From assembly GCA_951813535.1 (NCBI GenBank), contig OX638345.1, forward strand, positions 881,029 through 945,028: a DNA stretch of 64,000 bases, given 5' to 3'. The translations under genes and the position numbers were made by a program. This DNA comes from an uncultured Dehalococcoidia bacterium (lineage in GTDB: Bacteria > Chloroflexota > Dehalococcoidia > Lucifugimonadales > UBA3495). The notes under the pieces are model-generated. The model was not told where the DNA came from and ran no database searches. It worked only from the letters and a program-made list of their open reading frames with translations. Shown in pieces: positions 29,110-37,192 of this stretch (position 1 is the stretch's first letter; the number at the start of each line of letters is the position of its first letter).

Positions 29110-29639
29110 GGACTACACCGCCCAATCCGACGAGTCGGCAACGCCGCCGCATCCTTCGCCAATCAGAGCGTGACCAACAACACCCCGGCCATGCTGACAG
29201 CCGGCGCCTACGAAGTGCCAGCGTCGCACGACGGAAGTCAAACCTTCACCTTCGAGCTGTGGTTCAGCGAACACGTCCCACTCAGCTACGCCACGCTACG
29301 AGACCACTCCATCAGCGTGACGGACGCCGAAGTGGTCAAGGTAAAGCGGATGGTCAAGAACGAGAACCAGCGGTGGACCGTCCACGTTGCGCCCAACGGC
29401 AACGCCACGGCAACCCTCACGCTGCCCACCACCACGGACTGCGAAGCCCAGGGCGCCATCTGCACCGCCGATGGACGGAAGCTCTCCGGTGACCTCACCG
29501 TGAGCGTCCTTCGGCGGAACGATGCGCCCACCGGAGCGCCTGCCATCCAGGGCAACGCCCACGTGGGTCAGATCCTGACGGCCGACACCTCGAGCATCAG
29601 CGACGGCAACGGCGTCAACACCGACACGTTCACCTGTAC
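29110..29639 (+). pseudogene. Fragment of a large surface protein
   Basis: The frame reads TFTFELWFSEHVPLSYATLR, then DAEVVKVKRMVKNENQRWTV, ATLTLPTTTDCEAQGAICTA and DGRKLSGDLTVSV, a beta-rich extracellular module that recurs in the giant surface proteins of this kind of genome. It then enters another repeat (APAIQGNAHVGQILTADTSS) before being cut by the IS66 remnant at 29640. Both ends of the gene are missing. Confidence 0.55.
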
Positions 29640-29973
29640 CTGTTCAGAGTTGATGAGGCGAATTTGCCGGGTCCACGGTCCTGCTGAAAAACACTGGCGC
29701 CCAAGGCGTAGTTGTGGCATAAAAAGACAACAGAAACAGGACTGGACCTGACCAAGGCGAGCCGGGAAACCCTGCTGGCAGTCATAGCGGAGCTAGCGGA
29801 ACGGAGCCTGCGCCATCTGGTGATCAGCCGGAAAATCAGTGGCGGCACCCACTCGCAAGCGGGCAGCGGCAGCAAAATGACCCTGGCGTCCCTCTTCGGC
29901 ACCTGACGGGCCAGGGGCCTCAACCCCTTCCTGGAAACCCGCCGGTTGCTCGTTTCCCCTCAACTCTGAACAG
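29640..29973 (+). mobile_element. 334-bp IS66 deletion derivative with both ends
   Basis: A 14-bp perfect inverted repeat (CTGTTCAGAGTTGA) bounds the element. Inside, only the last part of the IS66 transposase remains (SRKISGGTHSQAGSGSKMTL then ASLFGT, stop at 29906). With two ends and a short internal segment it has the form of a non-autonomous miniature element that a full IS66 could move. No target duplication is visible. About 65 bp from its left end recurs at 33790-33852. Confidence 0.6.
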
Positions 29974-30063
29974 TTATACAAAAGCTCTTGATTTTGTCCA
30001 GTCAGGTGGGCTGAAATGGGAAAGTGACCGGCAACGGGCAAATATGTAGAGACGGGCAGGCGC

Positions 30064-31062
30064 CTACAAGTTTATTGTGGGTTCCTCGTAATCCTTTAGC
30101 TTGTTGTAGATTTGGAGCCGGTGATGGTAGGACTCCAAAACTATGATCCGGTCGTCTGCGTCAACGTTGACAGCCACTGGCCGCCGGAACCGCCATTCAG
30201 GCTCCAGATCTGTCCGCCGCCTGGCTTTGATGATATCCGGATTGGCGTCGATGTAGGTCTGGGCCCATGGCGAAGGCTCTTGGGCGTCACCGACCAGCGC
30301 CGTAATATATTGGCCGTCGGCGGCGTAGATCTGGACTCGGTGGTTCCCCCAGTCAGTTACGTATACATCTCCATCTGAGTCCACAGCTACACCGGATGGC
30401 CCTTTGAGCGAACCCACCCCGGTGCTGGAGCCTTCGAACTTAACGAGCAACTCTCCAGTAGGGGCGAATTTTTGCACCCGGTTATTTCCCCAATCCGCGA
30501 CGTAGATGTTGTCCTGACGGTCGATGCAGATGCCCCATGGCATCTCCAGATATCCGTCACCGCCACCTCGCTTCCCGAATTTGGACTGAAACTCACCGAT
30601 CTGGCTGAAACTCTGCACCCGGTGATTCAAGCTGTCCACCACCCAAATGGTTCCCCGGGAGTCGAAAGCAATTCCTGACGGTCCGTTTAGCTGCCCGTCT
30701 CCGCTGCCGGACCTGCCCCAGTGATATCGATAACCACCCTCTTCGCTGTAAATGGTTATCCGGTTGAGATACTCGTCCGAAACGAACACTCGGCCGGTAC
30801 GGTCCAAATCAATTGACCGGGGCCAAACGAATTGCCCGTCTTCCTCGCCGCCGGAGCCGAACTGTCCCTGAAAATCGTGGTCAAAGTTGATCTTGGTGAC
30901 ACGCTGCCCCAATTGTTCCACACCGCGGCTCAACACATAAATTCGACCGTTCGGTCCCAGGACGAAATCCTGGGGAGTCCAAAATCCCCGGCCGGCCTGA
31001 CTGTACATGCCTATGCAGTCGCTGTAGTCATACACCCGTCCGGCGGCTACGGTGGTCAGCAT
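30064..31062 (-). CDS. NHL-repeat beta-propeller protein
   Basis: This 332-residue protein is made of NHL repeats, each with a GxPxGIAxDxxGxIWVVDxxNHRVQ-type pattern (for example GPSGIAFDSRGTIWVVD, LEMPWGICIDRQDNIYVADW, LKGPSGVAVDSDGDVYVTDW). About five to six repeats form a closed propeller. There is no signal peptide at the chosen start (GGAGAGGGG precedes it). It is the last gene of the run that begins with DUF1800 and DUF1501 proteins. NHL propellers bind partners or ligands; no enzyme activity can be read here. Confidence 0.85.
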   Translation of the reverse strand: MLTTVAAGRVYDYSDCIGMYSQAGRGFWTPQDFVLGPNGRIYVLSRGVEQLGQRVTKINFDHDFQGQFGSGGEEDGQFVWPRSIDLDRTGRVFVSDEYLNRITIYSEEGGYRYHWGRSGSGDGQLNGPSGIAFDSRGTIWVVDSLNHRVQSFSQIGEFQSKFGKRGGGDGYLEMPWGICIDRQDNIYVADWGNNRVQKFAPTGELLVKFEGSSTGVGSLKGPSGVAVDSDGDVYVTDWGNHRVQIYAADGQYITALVGDAQEPSPWAQTYIDANPDIIKARRRTDLEPEWRFRRPVAVNVDADDRIIVLESYHHRLQIYNKLKDYEEPTINL

Positions 31063-31098
31063 ATCCCCTCTCCCGCGAACTATTTTCGGATCCTAAAG

Positions 31099-32241
31099 CT
31101 ACACGAAGGACATCTGCTCGAAGTGTCCACCGACGATGGGGACAGGGTCAAGTCCCAGCCACTGTTCCGCCAAAGTGGAGTAGAAGCCACGGAAATCATA
31201 GTTGGGCTCCAGGTCTCCCTGAGTGAGATCCTCAGGTTTCAGCGACGGATAGGTCCCGTACATTCCACCATTCACCCGTTCGCCTATGGCGAACGCTACC
31301 CCAGCCGCTCCGTGGTCGGTACCAGTGCCATTATCGCGGACGCGGCGCCCAAACTCGCTGAACAACATGATAATCACCTCGTTTGAGGCGTCGTGCTCAC
31401 GCAGGTCGTCGAAGAAGTCGCGTATGGCAACGGAAATTTCCGTCCAAAGTTTTTCATGTGGTCCCAGCTGGTCATAGTGGGTGTCGAAGGGCCCGTGGGA
31501 GGTGTAAAAGACCTGGGTGCCCAGACCGGCCAGATGCACTTGGGCCACGTCTCTGAGGCGCCTCGCGATGGCATTATTGGCGTACTCTACGTTCGAAGAA
31601 TAGGTTTCGGGAGCAACCCGGATGATGTCGGCTCCTCGTAACGCATCCCGTCCTGCCTGTCCCAGATATTCCATGGTCGGTCCGGCGCCGATGAGGGGAG
31701 AGTACATGCGGGCAAAGGTCTCCAACAACTGGACCCGATCTTGCTCGGAGGCGATTCCCGGATTTGATGAGAGTACACCGTATGAAGGAAGGTGGTTGAC
31801 AGAAGTAACAGGAACCCCCTTCATGGCCAGTGCCCGAGGCAAGCCCTGGCCCAAGTTAACTCCCTTCAGCACGTTCTCGCCGCCAGGATCCAAGTCCCGG
31901 ACGACCTTGGCGAGCCAGCCGTTAATACCAATGGAATCCGGCTCGCAGGTATGCCAAATGTCCATGGCACGAAAGTGCGAACGGGGTGAATTTTCAAACC
32001 CGATTCCGTGAATGATTGCCATGTTGCCCTGGTCGTAGATTTCTTTCAACGGCTCCGAATCGGCCCGGAATGCCAGTTGGTCATTTATGGGCAGCAATTG
32101 GTCTTCAGGGACATGGACCTTGGGCCGGTTATCCCAATACAGGGGATTGCTATAAGGAACAATCGTATTGAGATAGTCGTTGGCCCCAGTTAGCTCCAGC
32201 ACGACCAGCACAGGGTCTTTATGGGTTGATGCCATGTTCAT
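31099..32241 (-). CDS. DUF1501 family protein
   Basis: This 380-residue protein has DUF1501 landmarks: VLVVLELTGANDYLNTIVPY near the start, NMAIIHGIGFENSPRSHFRA, HGPFDTHYDQLGPHEKLWTE and IIMLFSEFGRRVRDNGTGTD with HGAAG following. The family is related to the alkaline phosphatase/sulfatase fold. These proteins are almost always encoded beside a DUF1800 protein, as here. No Tat signal is visible, which is unusual for the family. The ATG at 32235 has better spacing to AGAAGGA than the ATG at 32241. Confidence 0.88.
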   Translation of the reverse strand: MNMASTHKDPVLVVLELTGANDYLNTIVPYSNPLYWDNRPKVHVPEDQLLPINDQLAFRADSEPLKEIYDQGNMAIIHGIGFENSPRSHFRAMDIWHTCEPDSIGINGWLAKVVRDLDPGGENVLKGVNLGQGLPRALAMKGVPVTSVNHLPSYGVLSSNPGIASEQDRVQLLETFARMYSPLIGAGPTMEYLGQAGRDALRGADIIRVAPETYSSNVEYANNAIARRLRDVAQVHLAGLGTQVFYTSHGPFDTHYDQLGPHEKLWTEISVAIRDFFDDLREHDASNEVIIMLFSEFGRRVRDNGTGTDHGAAGVAFAIGERVNGGMYGTYPSLKPEDLTQGDLEPNYDFRGFYSTLAEQWLGLDPVPIVGGHFEQMSFV

Positions 32242-32270
32242 ATCCTTCTACATCAGTTGTATGCGCTTGC

Positions 32271-33686
32271 CTAGGCAAACTGATATTCTCGCGAGGCGGC
32301 AATCAAGGTCAAGATCTTGCTCACATGGCGCATTGTAGCCCTGAATTCTTCGTGGGTGCTCCAGGCTAGATCGCCAAATTTTTCGGCATTGGCAATCAAT
32401 TCAGAGTGGGTCTCCCTATTGACTTCCAACGGTCCCATCTCATCGAGACAAGCTTCCACGATCGCCCGGGGGGAAGAATCCCCATGCACATGCACATTCA
32501 CCAACACCCGTTTGACGATAGCCTGCACGCCGGGTAGTGAGATGTCTCCAAATATCCTCGCGGCAAAGTTCACCCGGCGCATCAAAACGCCGGGGTCGAT
32601 CCATTCTGAGCCTGTGTGCCAACCCTCCACACTGGGAGGATTGAGCAGCTCCTGTCCCTGCCAACCGCACTCCAACGCCAGATTGTTGAATCCTGGCTTG
32701 AAGCCTTCATAGTTGCCCGCCATACGCACAGTGCCAACGATCAATTCAGCCGGGCTTTTCACCCGGGCGAAGCGGGCATTCTTGAAGAACTCTGAGTTGA
32801 ACAACGCTCGTAAAATAGACCGGATGTCGCCACGGGATTCATTGTAGGCATCCGCCAACAACTCGATGGCTTCAGGGTCAACCGGTGGTGTAATGTTCCA
32901 ACTGGCGACATGGGGCTCGTCGGCGACGAAGAATCTGTAGAGGTGACGGGCCAGGAACCGGGCCGTAGCCGGTTGATCCGCAATAATGTCCACGATGTCT
33001 TCGCCATTGAAGTTCCCGGTATACCCCAGGAAGGTCTTCTCCCGATCGTCGTGGTCCTCAGGTTTGTAGTCGAATAGCCAGTGGAAACGACCGTAAGGAT
33101 TACGGGGAATCTTTGGGGCAATCGTCCATCCGGTAAAGGCCCTGGCTGCTTCCCTGATATCATCCTCTGAGTAGTTTCCGACTCCGAGGGAGAACAGCTC
33201 CAACAGCTCCCGCCCCCAGTTTTCATTTATGGCACCGTCACGATTTCCCTGGTTGTCCAACCAGAAGATCATGGCTGGCGACTTTGCAACCTCTACCAGC
33301 AGGTCGCGGTAAGTACCCAATCCGTATTCACGGAAGATGGCAATCTGGCGAGTCAGCTCCATTGGATTGTCCACCTTGGAGTTGCTGGTGGCGAACAACT
33401 GATGCCAGAAGAGGGCCATCTTCTCTTCCAGAGGCCGTTTGGTGTTGATCATCCGGAACACCCAATTGGCCTGATTTATTGCCGGCGACCCGGCTCCCTC
33501 ATAACCCGGGAACAACCGGTACAGCAGTTCGTCGTCTATGGCCGGCTGCCGCTCTGGATACAGCAGCTCCTCGACCACGGCTTCGTAGCCTTTGGAGACA
33601 CGCTCCTCCAGTTCCTCACGGGTATCACCGAAGCCTGCCCGTCTCATTAAATGGGCCATCAATCGAATGTCTTCTTGGGGGGGCAT
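32271..33686 (-). CDS. DUF1800 family protein
   Basis: The start at 33686 (GGAGAGGTGGTA before it) gives 471 residues, the usual family length, beginning MPPQEDIRLMAHLMRRAGFG. Typical DUF1800 features follow: MALFWHQLFATSNSKV, INENWGRELLELFSLGVGNY, ARAFTGWTI, ARFLARHLYRFFVADEP and a C-terminal PSVEGWHTGSEWI. Upstream in-frame codons to 33974 run through a solo IS66 end and are not part of the gene. It forms an operon with the DUF1501 and NHL genes. The biochemical function is unknown. Confidence 0.88.
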   Translation of the reverse strand: MPPQEDIRLMAHLMRRAGFGDTREELEERVSKGYEAVVEELLYPERQPAIDDELLYRLFPGYEGAGSPAINQANWVFRMINTKRPLEEKMALFWHQLFATSNSKVDNPMELTRQIAIFREYGLGTYRDLLVEVAKSPAMIFWLDNQGNRDGAINENWGRELLELFSLGVGNYSEDDIREAARAFTGWTIAPKIPRNPYGRFHWLFDYKPEDHDDREKTFLGYTGNFNGEDIVDIIADQPATARFLARHLYRFFVADEPHVASWNITPPVDPEAIELLADAYNESRGDIRSILRALFNSEFFKNARFARVKSPAELIVGTVRMAGNYEGFKPGFNNLALECGWQGQELLNPPSVEGWHTGSEWIDPGVLMRRVNFAARIFGDISLPGVQAIVKRVLVNVHVHGDSSPRAIVEACLDEMGPLEVNRETHSELIANAEKFGDLAWSTHEEFRATMRHVSKILTLIAASREYQFA

Positions 33687-33786
33687 TACCACCTCTCCGT
33701 TTATCGAGCCCAGAACACTAAGCCAGCCGCCAGTTCGCAACATATTAGGATTGGCCAAGTCGAATGTCAACAAAAAGCCGTAATCG

Positions 33787-33852
33787 TAACTGTTCAGGGT
33801 TGATGAGGCGAATTTGCCGGGTCCACGGTCCCGCTGAAAAACACTGGCGTCC
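33787..33852 (+). repeat. Solo IS66 end
   Basis: The stretch starting TAACTGTTCAGGGTTGATGA matches the left end of the 29640 element over about 65 bp with few differences. No transposase is attached. It lies about 100 bp upstream of the DUF1800 start and reads away from it. Confidence 0.65.
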
Positions 33853-34075
33853 AAGCCTGAATCCACCGAAGGGTTGCGGTGGCGGCGGTCAGACGAAGGC
33901 TGAAGTGGATTCGGGCTGAAAGGCGATTGCCCTGGTGAGGGTTCCGCTCCACTTGACACAAATTGGGTAGACACTTAAACTTTTTACCAACCTTCGAAGC
34001 TAATGGAATCCCGGTGAGGCAGGAGGAGCGGCTGATTATGAGCGCCCCTGAATCAATCGAAATCTACCGCGCAGG

Positions 34076-34105
34076 CGCCACGGCCGCAACCGTGGCGTTT
34101 TTTTT
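34076..34105 (+). terminator. Intrinsic terminator 1
   Basis: An 8-bp GC-rich stem (CGCCACGG/CCGTGGCG) with a 6-base loop is followed by eight T residues. Confidence 0.8.
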
Positions 34106-34191
34106 GGCCAACACCGTACCGGGCGACGGCAAGGAGGGGGAGGGGAACGATAATATGATCGCCCCAGATATCGCACAATTGCCCACCCTGG

Positions 34192-34222
34192 GCGCCACGA
34201 CCGAAGGTCGTGGCGCTTTTTT
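34192..34222 (+). terminator. Intrinsic terminator 2
   Basis: An 11-bp stem (GCGCCACGACC/GGTCGTGGCGC) with loop GAA is followed by six T residues. The sequence is related to terminator 1. Confidence 0.85.
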
Positions 34223-34381
34223 CTTGCCTGAACCCAGAGGCTGCCCGGCGGAGCTCATCGCCCACGTGCCGCCTGGTCCGCTGCGATCGGGTATCGCGAT
34301 GGGATGCGGGCCTCAGGTGGCTGAAACCTGAACGTTTGCGTCCGCCAATTCATAGACTGTCGCGTTACACAGGAGATTTCC

Positions 34382-35143
34382 ATGGCAGCGATAATGCAGG
34401 ACTACCGTGCAGTCTTCATCAGCGATACCCACCTGGGCTTCAAAGGTTCGCGAGCCAAGGCGTTGGCCGAATTCCTAGCGAGCCACCACAGCGAACATCT
34501 ATATCTCGTCGGCGATATCGTTGACGCCTGGCGCATGCACCGCAAGGTCTATTGGCCCAGGCACCACACCCGCGTCGTCAGCGAACTGCTGGCCAAATCC
34601 AACAATGGCACCACGGTTCACTACATCGTCGGCAACCACGACGAGACATTTCGCAGCTGGCTCGATTGGGGGTTGAGCCTGGGCAAAATCAGGTTTTCCA
34701 ACGAACTGGACCATTACGGTCTGGACGGTAAACGGTACCTGGTAATCCACGGCGACCTCTTCGACGGGCTGATGCACAGCGGCGTCGGGCGCACGGTCAT
34801 GTTCCTGGGAACGTGGGGTTACGACGTGCTGTTGTCGGTCAACGGGTACACCGACTGGGTGCTGGGCCTGTTCAACATGCCGCCCTGCAGCCTCACCTCG
34901 CTGGCCAAACGCCGTACCAAATCTGCCGTTTCATACGTCCTCAAATTTGAATCGTTGCTTTCCGAACACGCCCGACGACACCGGTACGACGGCGTAATAT
35001 GTGGGCACATCCACACGCCCGAAATCAAAAAGATCGACGACACCATCTACATGAACTGCGGCGACTGGGTGGAAAACTGCAGCGCCCTGGTAGAGCATCA
35101 CGACGGCAGGTGGGAATTGGTCAAGTGGCATGAAGACGAGTAA
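34382..35143 (+). CDS. LpxH-like metallophosphoesterase
   Basis: This 253-residue calcineurin-type phosphoesterase resembles UDP-2,3-diacylglucosamine hydrolase. The metal-binding motifs are in order: SDTHLGF (near 15), GDIVDAW, GNHDE and GHIHTPE near the C-terminus. The ribosome site CAGGAG lies just before the start. It overlaps the next gene by 14 bp, so the pair is translationally coupled. With a GT4 glycosyltransferase as partner and no lipid A genes nearby, a role in glycolipid or glycan metabolism rather than lipid A is likely inference. Confidence 0.85.
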   Translation: MAAIMQDYRAVFISDTHLGFKGSRAKALAEFLASHHSEHLYLVGDIVDAWRMHRKVYWPRHHTRVVSELLAKSNNGTTVHYIVGNHDETFRSWLDWGLSLGKIRFSNELDHYGLDGKRYLVIHGDLFDGLMHSGVGRTVMFLGTWGYDVLLSVNGYTDWVLGLFNMPPCSLTSLAKRRTKSAVSYVLKFESLLSEHARRHRYDGVICGHIHTPEIKKIDDTIYMNCGDWVENCSALVEHHDGRWELVKWHEDE

Positions 35144-36179
35144 TCGACCGCACCTTGCGCTGGTAACCGACGCCTGGTCGCCCCAGGTCAACGGAGTGGT
35201 AACCACCCTTTCGAATCTGGTTCGGCTGGTGCGGGCATCGGGCATCGACGTGACGGTGGTCGAGCCCTCCATGTTCCGCTCCATCCGGCTGCCCGGTTAC
35301 GCCGAGGTGCGTATGGCTGCCGCTCCGGTAGCAGTCTATAAAACCATGGGCGCGCTCCGGCCCGATTACGTTCACATCGCCACCGAAGGCCCCCTGGGAG
35401 CCACCGCCCGGTTCTGGTGCCGGCGGCGCAGTTTCCCGTTTACCACCAGCTATCACACTCAATTTGACCAATACGCCAAACGAGTGTACGGCATCCCTCC
35501 GGCGCCGGTAACCGCCTACATGCGCTGGTTCCACGGCGCCGCCGAGAAAACCCTCGTCCCCACTCCCAGCGTGGCCCGGGAGCTGGAATCCACTGGCTTT
35601 CAAAACCTGGTGGTCTGGTCCCGCGGCGTCGATTCCACCTTATATCACCCGTCCGCCAGGGACACCGACTGGTACGACACCGGCAACCCCGACGCTCGCG
35701 TGCTCCTTTACGTGGGCCGAGTCAGCAAGGAAAAGAGTGTGGAGGACTTCTGCCGGCTGGCTCAAAGCCCTGATTACTCGTGCTGGGTGGTTGGCGACGG
35801 CCCTCACCGCCGGGAACTGGCGGAACGCTACGGGGATCGCGTCCGCTTCGTCGGGTACAAATACGGTGAGGAACTGGCCAGGTATTACGCCTCCGCCGAC
35901 GTCATGGTGTTCCCCAGCCGCACCGACACATTCGGCAACGTGATGACCGAGAGCATGGCCACCGGAACCCCCATCGCCGCCTACCCGGTTACCGGCCCCA
36001 TCGACGTGGTGGCCGACGGATATTCCGGCGCCCTGGAAGAAGACCTGGCCGCCGCCGTGGAAAGAGCGCTGACCTGCGACCGGGACCAAGTGCGTGAGTA
36101 CGCCACACGTTTCTCCTGGGAATCCTGCGCCCAGACCTTCATCGATTCCCTCGCCCGGCCGGACACTGACCAAGCTTAA
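35130..36179 (+). CDS. GT4-family glycosyltransferase
   Basis: This 349-residue retaining glycosyltransferase has the N-terminal acceptor domain (LVTDAWSPQVNGVVTTLSNL, TSYHTQFDQYAKR) and a C-terminal nucleotide-sugar domain (LYVGRVSKEKSVEDF, WVVGDGPHRREL, then VFPSRTDTFGNVMTESMA with the conserved acidic pair region). It resembles the MgtA/SqdX-type group that glycosylates membrane lipids. It is coupled to the phosphoesterase gene and stands tail to tail with the UDP-glucose dehydrogenase remnant. Confidence 0.88.
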   Translation: MKTSNRPHLALVTDAWSPQVNGVVTTLSNLVRLVRASGIDVTVVEPSMFRSIRLPGYAEVRMAAAPVAVYKTMGALRPDYVHIATEGPLGATARFWCRRRSFPFTTSYHTQFDQYAKRVYGIPPAPVTAYMRWFHGAAEKTLVPTPSVARELESTGFQNLVVWSRGVDSTLYHPSARDTDWYDTGNPDARVLLYVGRVSKEKSVEDFCRLAQSPDYSCWVVGDGPHRRELAERYGDRVRFVGYKYGEELARYYASADVMVFPSRTDTFGNVMTESMATGTPIAAYPVTGPIDVVADGYSGALEEDLAAAVERALTCDRDQVREYATRFSWESCAQTFIDSLARPDTDQA

Positions 36180-36210
36180 CTCGACGAACCCCCATCCGCC
36201 GGGTGGTTAA

Positions 36211-37184
36211 CTATCCGGCCAAACCCGGTCCCACCAGTTGAAGCAGGCCGGCCTCCGGTAAACTGCTGCGCACCGAGCCCCGACCCACTCCAAGGTACTC
36301 AAACCCCAGGCGGTCCATCTCGATCGGGTCCAGCGCGTTGCGCCCGTCGAACACGTACCGCGGCGGCAGCATGCAGCGGGCCACGATCTGCCAGTCCGAT
36401 TGAACGATCTGGTCCCACTCAGTCAGCAGTACCAGCGCCTGGGCCCGATTGGCCGCCTCCGCCACGCTGGGCACCAGGTCGACCGACGGCGGCAGGTGGG
36501 GTCGGGCCGACTCCGAGGCGTGGGGGTCAAAGGCCCGAATGCTGATCCCCTCGTCCACCAGAGCCCGTATCAGGTCCAGGGACGGGGCATCCCTCACGTC
36601 GTCGGTTTCGGGCTTGAAGGACAACCCCAGGATGCCCACCCGCAGACCGGACAACGCGCCGTCGAACCGGCGCCGCAATGCGTGCAGCGGCAGCACCCTC
36701 TGCCGGTTGTTAGTGTTGATAACGGACCGCAGCAGGTCGGCGTTTGCCCCGCTGGTCAGGGCCAGGTAGTCCAGCGCCCGTACGTCCTTGGGGAAGCACG
36801 ACCCGCCATACCCGACACCGGCGTATATCCTGGCCCCCGTGCGGGAATCCATGGCCAGACCCTCGCTGACCGCATCTATGGACGCCCCCACCGACCCGCA
36901 AAGCGCGGCTATCTCGTTGATAAAGGATATGCGGGTGGCGAGGAAGGCGTTGGAGGCGTACTTGATCATCTCCGCGCTGGTCACGTCGGTGACCATGTGC
37001 GGCGCCTCTATCCCGACGTGCATCCGTTCCGCCAGCTCCGCCGTTGCATAGTCTTCGGCCCCAATCACGATGCGGTCCGGCGCGTCCCAGTCCCTCACGG
37101 CCCGTCCCTCCCGCAAAAACTCCGGGTTAGAGACGTAACGGATGCCAGTTCCCGTCAGTTCGTGCTCAATAATCCGGCGGCCCG
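36211..37184 (-). pseudogene. ugd: UDP-glucose 6-dehydrogenase, C-terminal part (cut by IS)
   Basis: From GTGRRIIEHELTGTGIRYVS onward this encodes the rest of UDP-glucose/GDP-mannose dehydrogenase: SNPEFLREGRAVRDW, SAEMIKYASNAFLATRISFI, the active-site segment YAGVGYGGSCFPKDVRALDY with the catalytic Cys, and the C-terminal domain (LGLSFKPETDDVRDAPSLDL). The enzyme oxidises UDP-glucose to UDP-glucuronate for surface polysaccharides or glycolipids. The gene is interrupted at the codons for VPPGT by the IS at 37193-38646; removing it and one 8-bp duplicate restores VPPGTGRR exactly. Confidence 0.88.
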
Positions 37185-37192
37185 TGCCGGGG

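Larger units (their letters stand above)
34019..34331 (+). promoter_or_regulatory. Duplicated short-ORF/terminator leader
   Basis: Two copies of one unit stand 116-117 bp apart. Each has a strong ribosome site (GGCAGGAGGAG, GGCAAGGAGGGGGAGG), an ATG followed by GCGCCCC or TCGCCCC (34038 and 34155), about 35 bases, then a hairpin with a T run. Read through, the first ATG opens a 97-codon frame to 34331 with no recognisable domain. The arrangement looks like tandem transcription attenuators ahead of the phosphoesterase/glycosyltransferase genes. I could not match it to a known riboswitch class. Confidence 0.5.

Noticed and set aside
33872-33918. IS1380-like ends facing each other (GAATCCACC ... 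GGATTCGGG)
   Set aside because: The match is only 9-12 bp with about 35 bp between; chance cannot be excluded and no internal element sequence is present.
33687-33974. Longer N-terminus for the DUF1800 protein
   Set aside because: It is encoded by a solo IS66 end, lacks a ribosome site, and the GGAGAGGTGG-preceded ATG at 33686 gives the usual family length.
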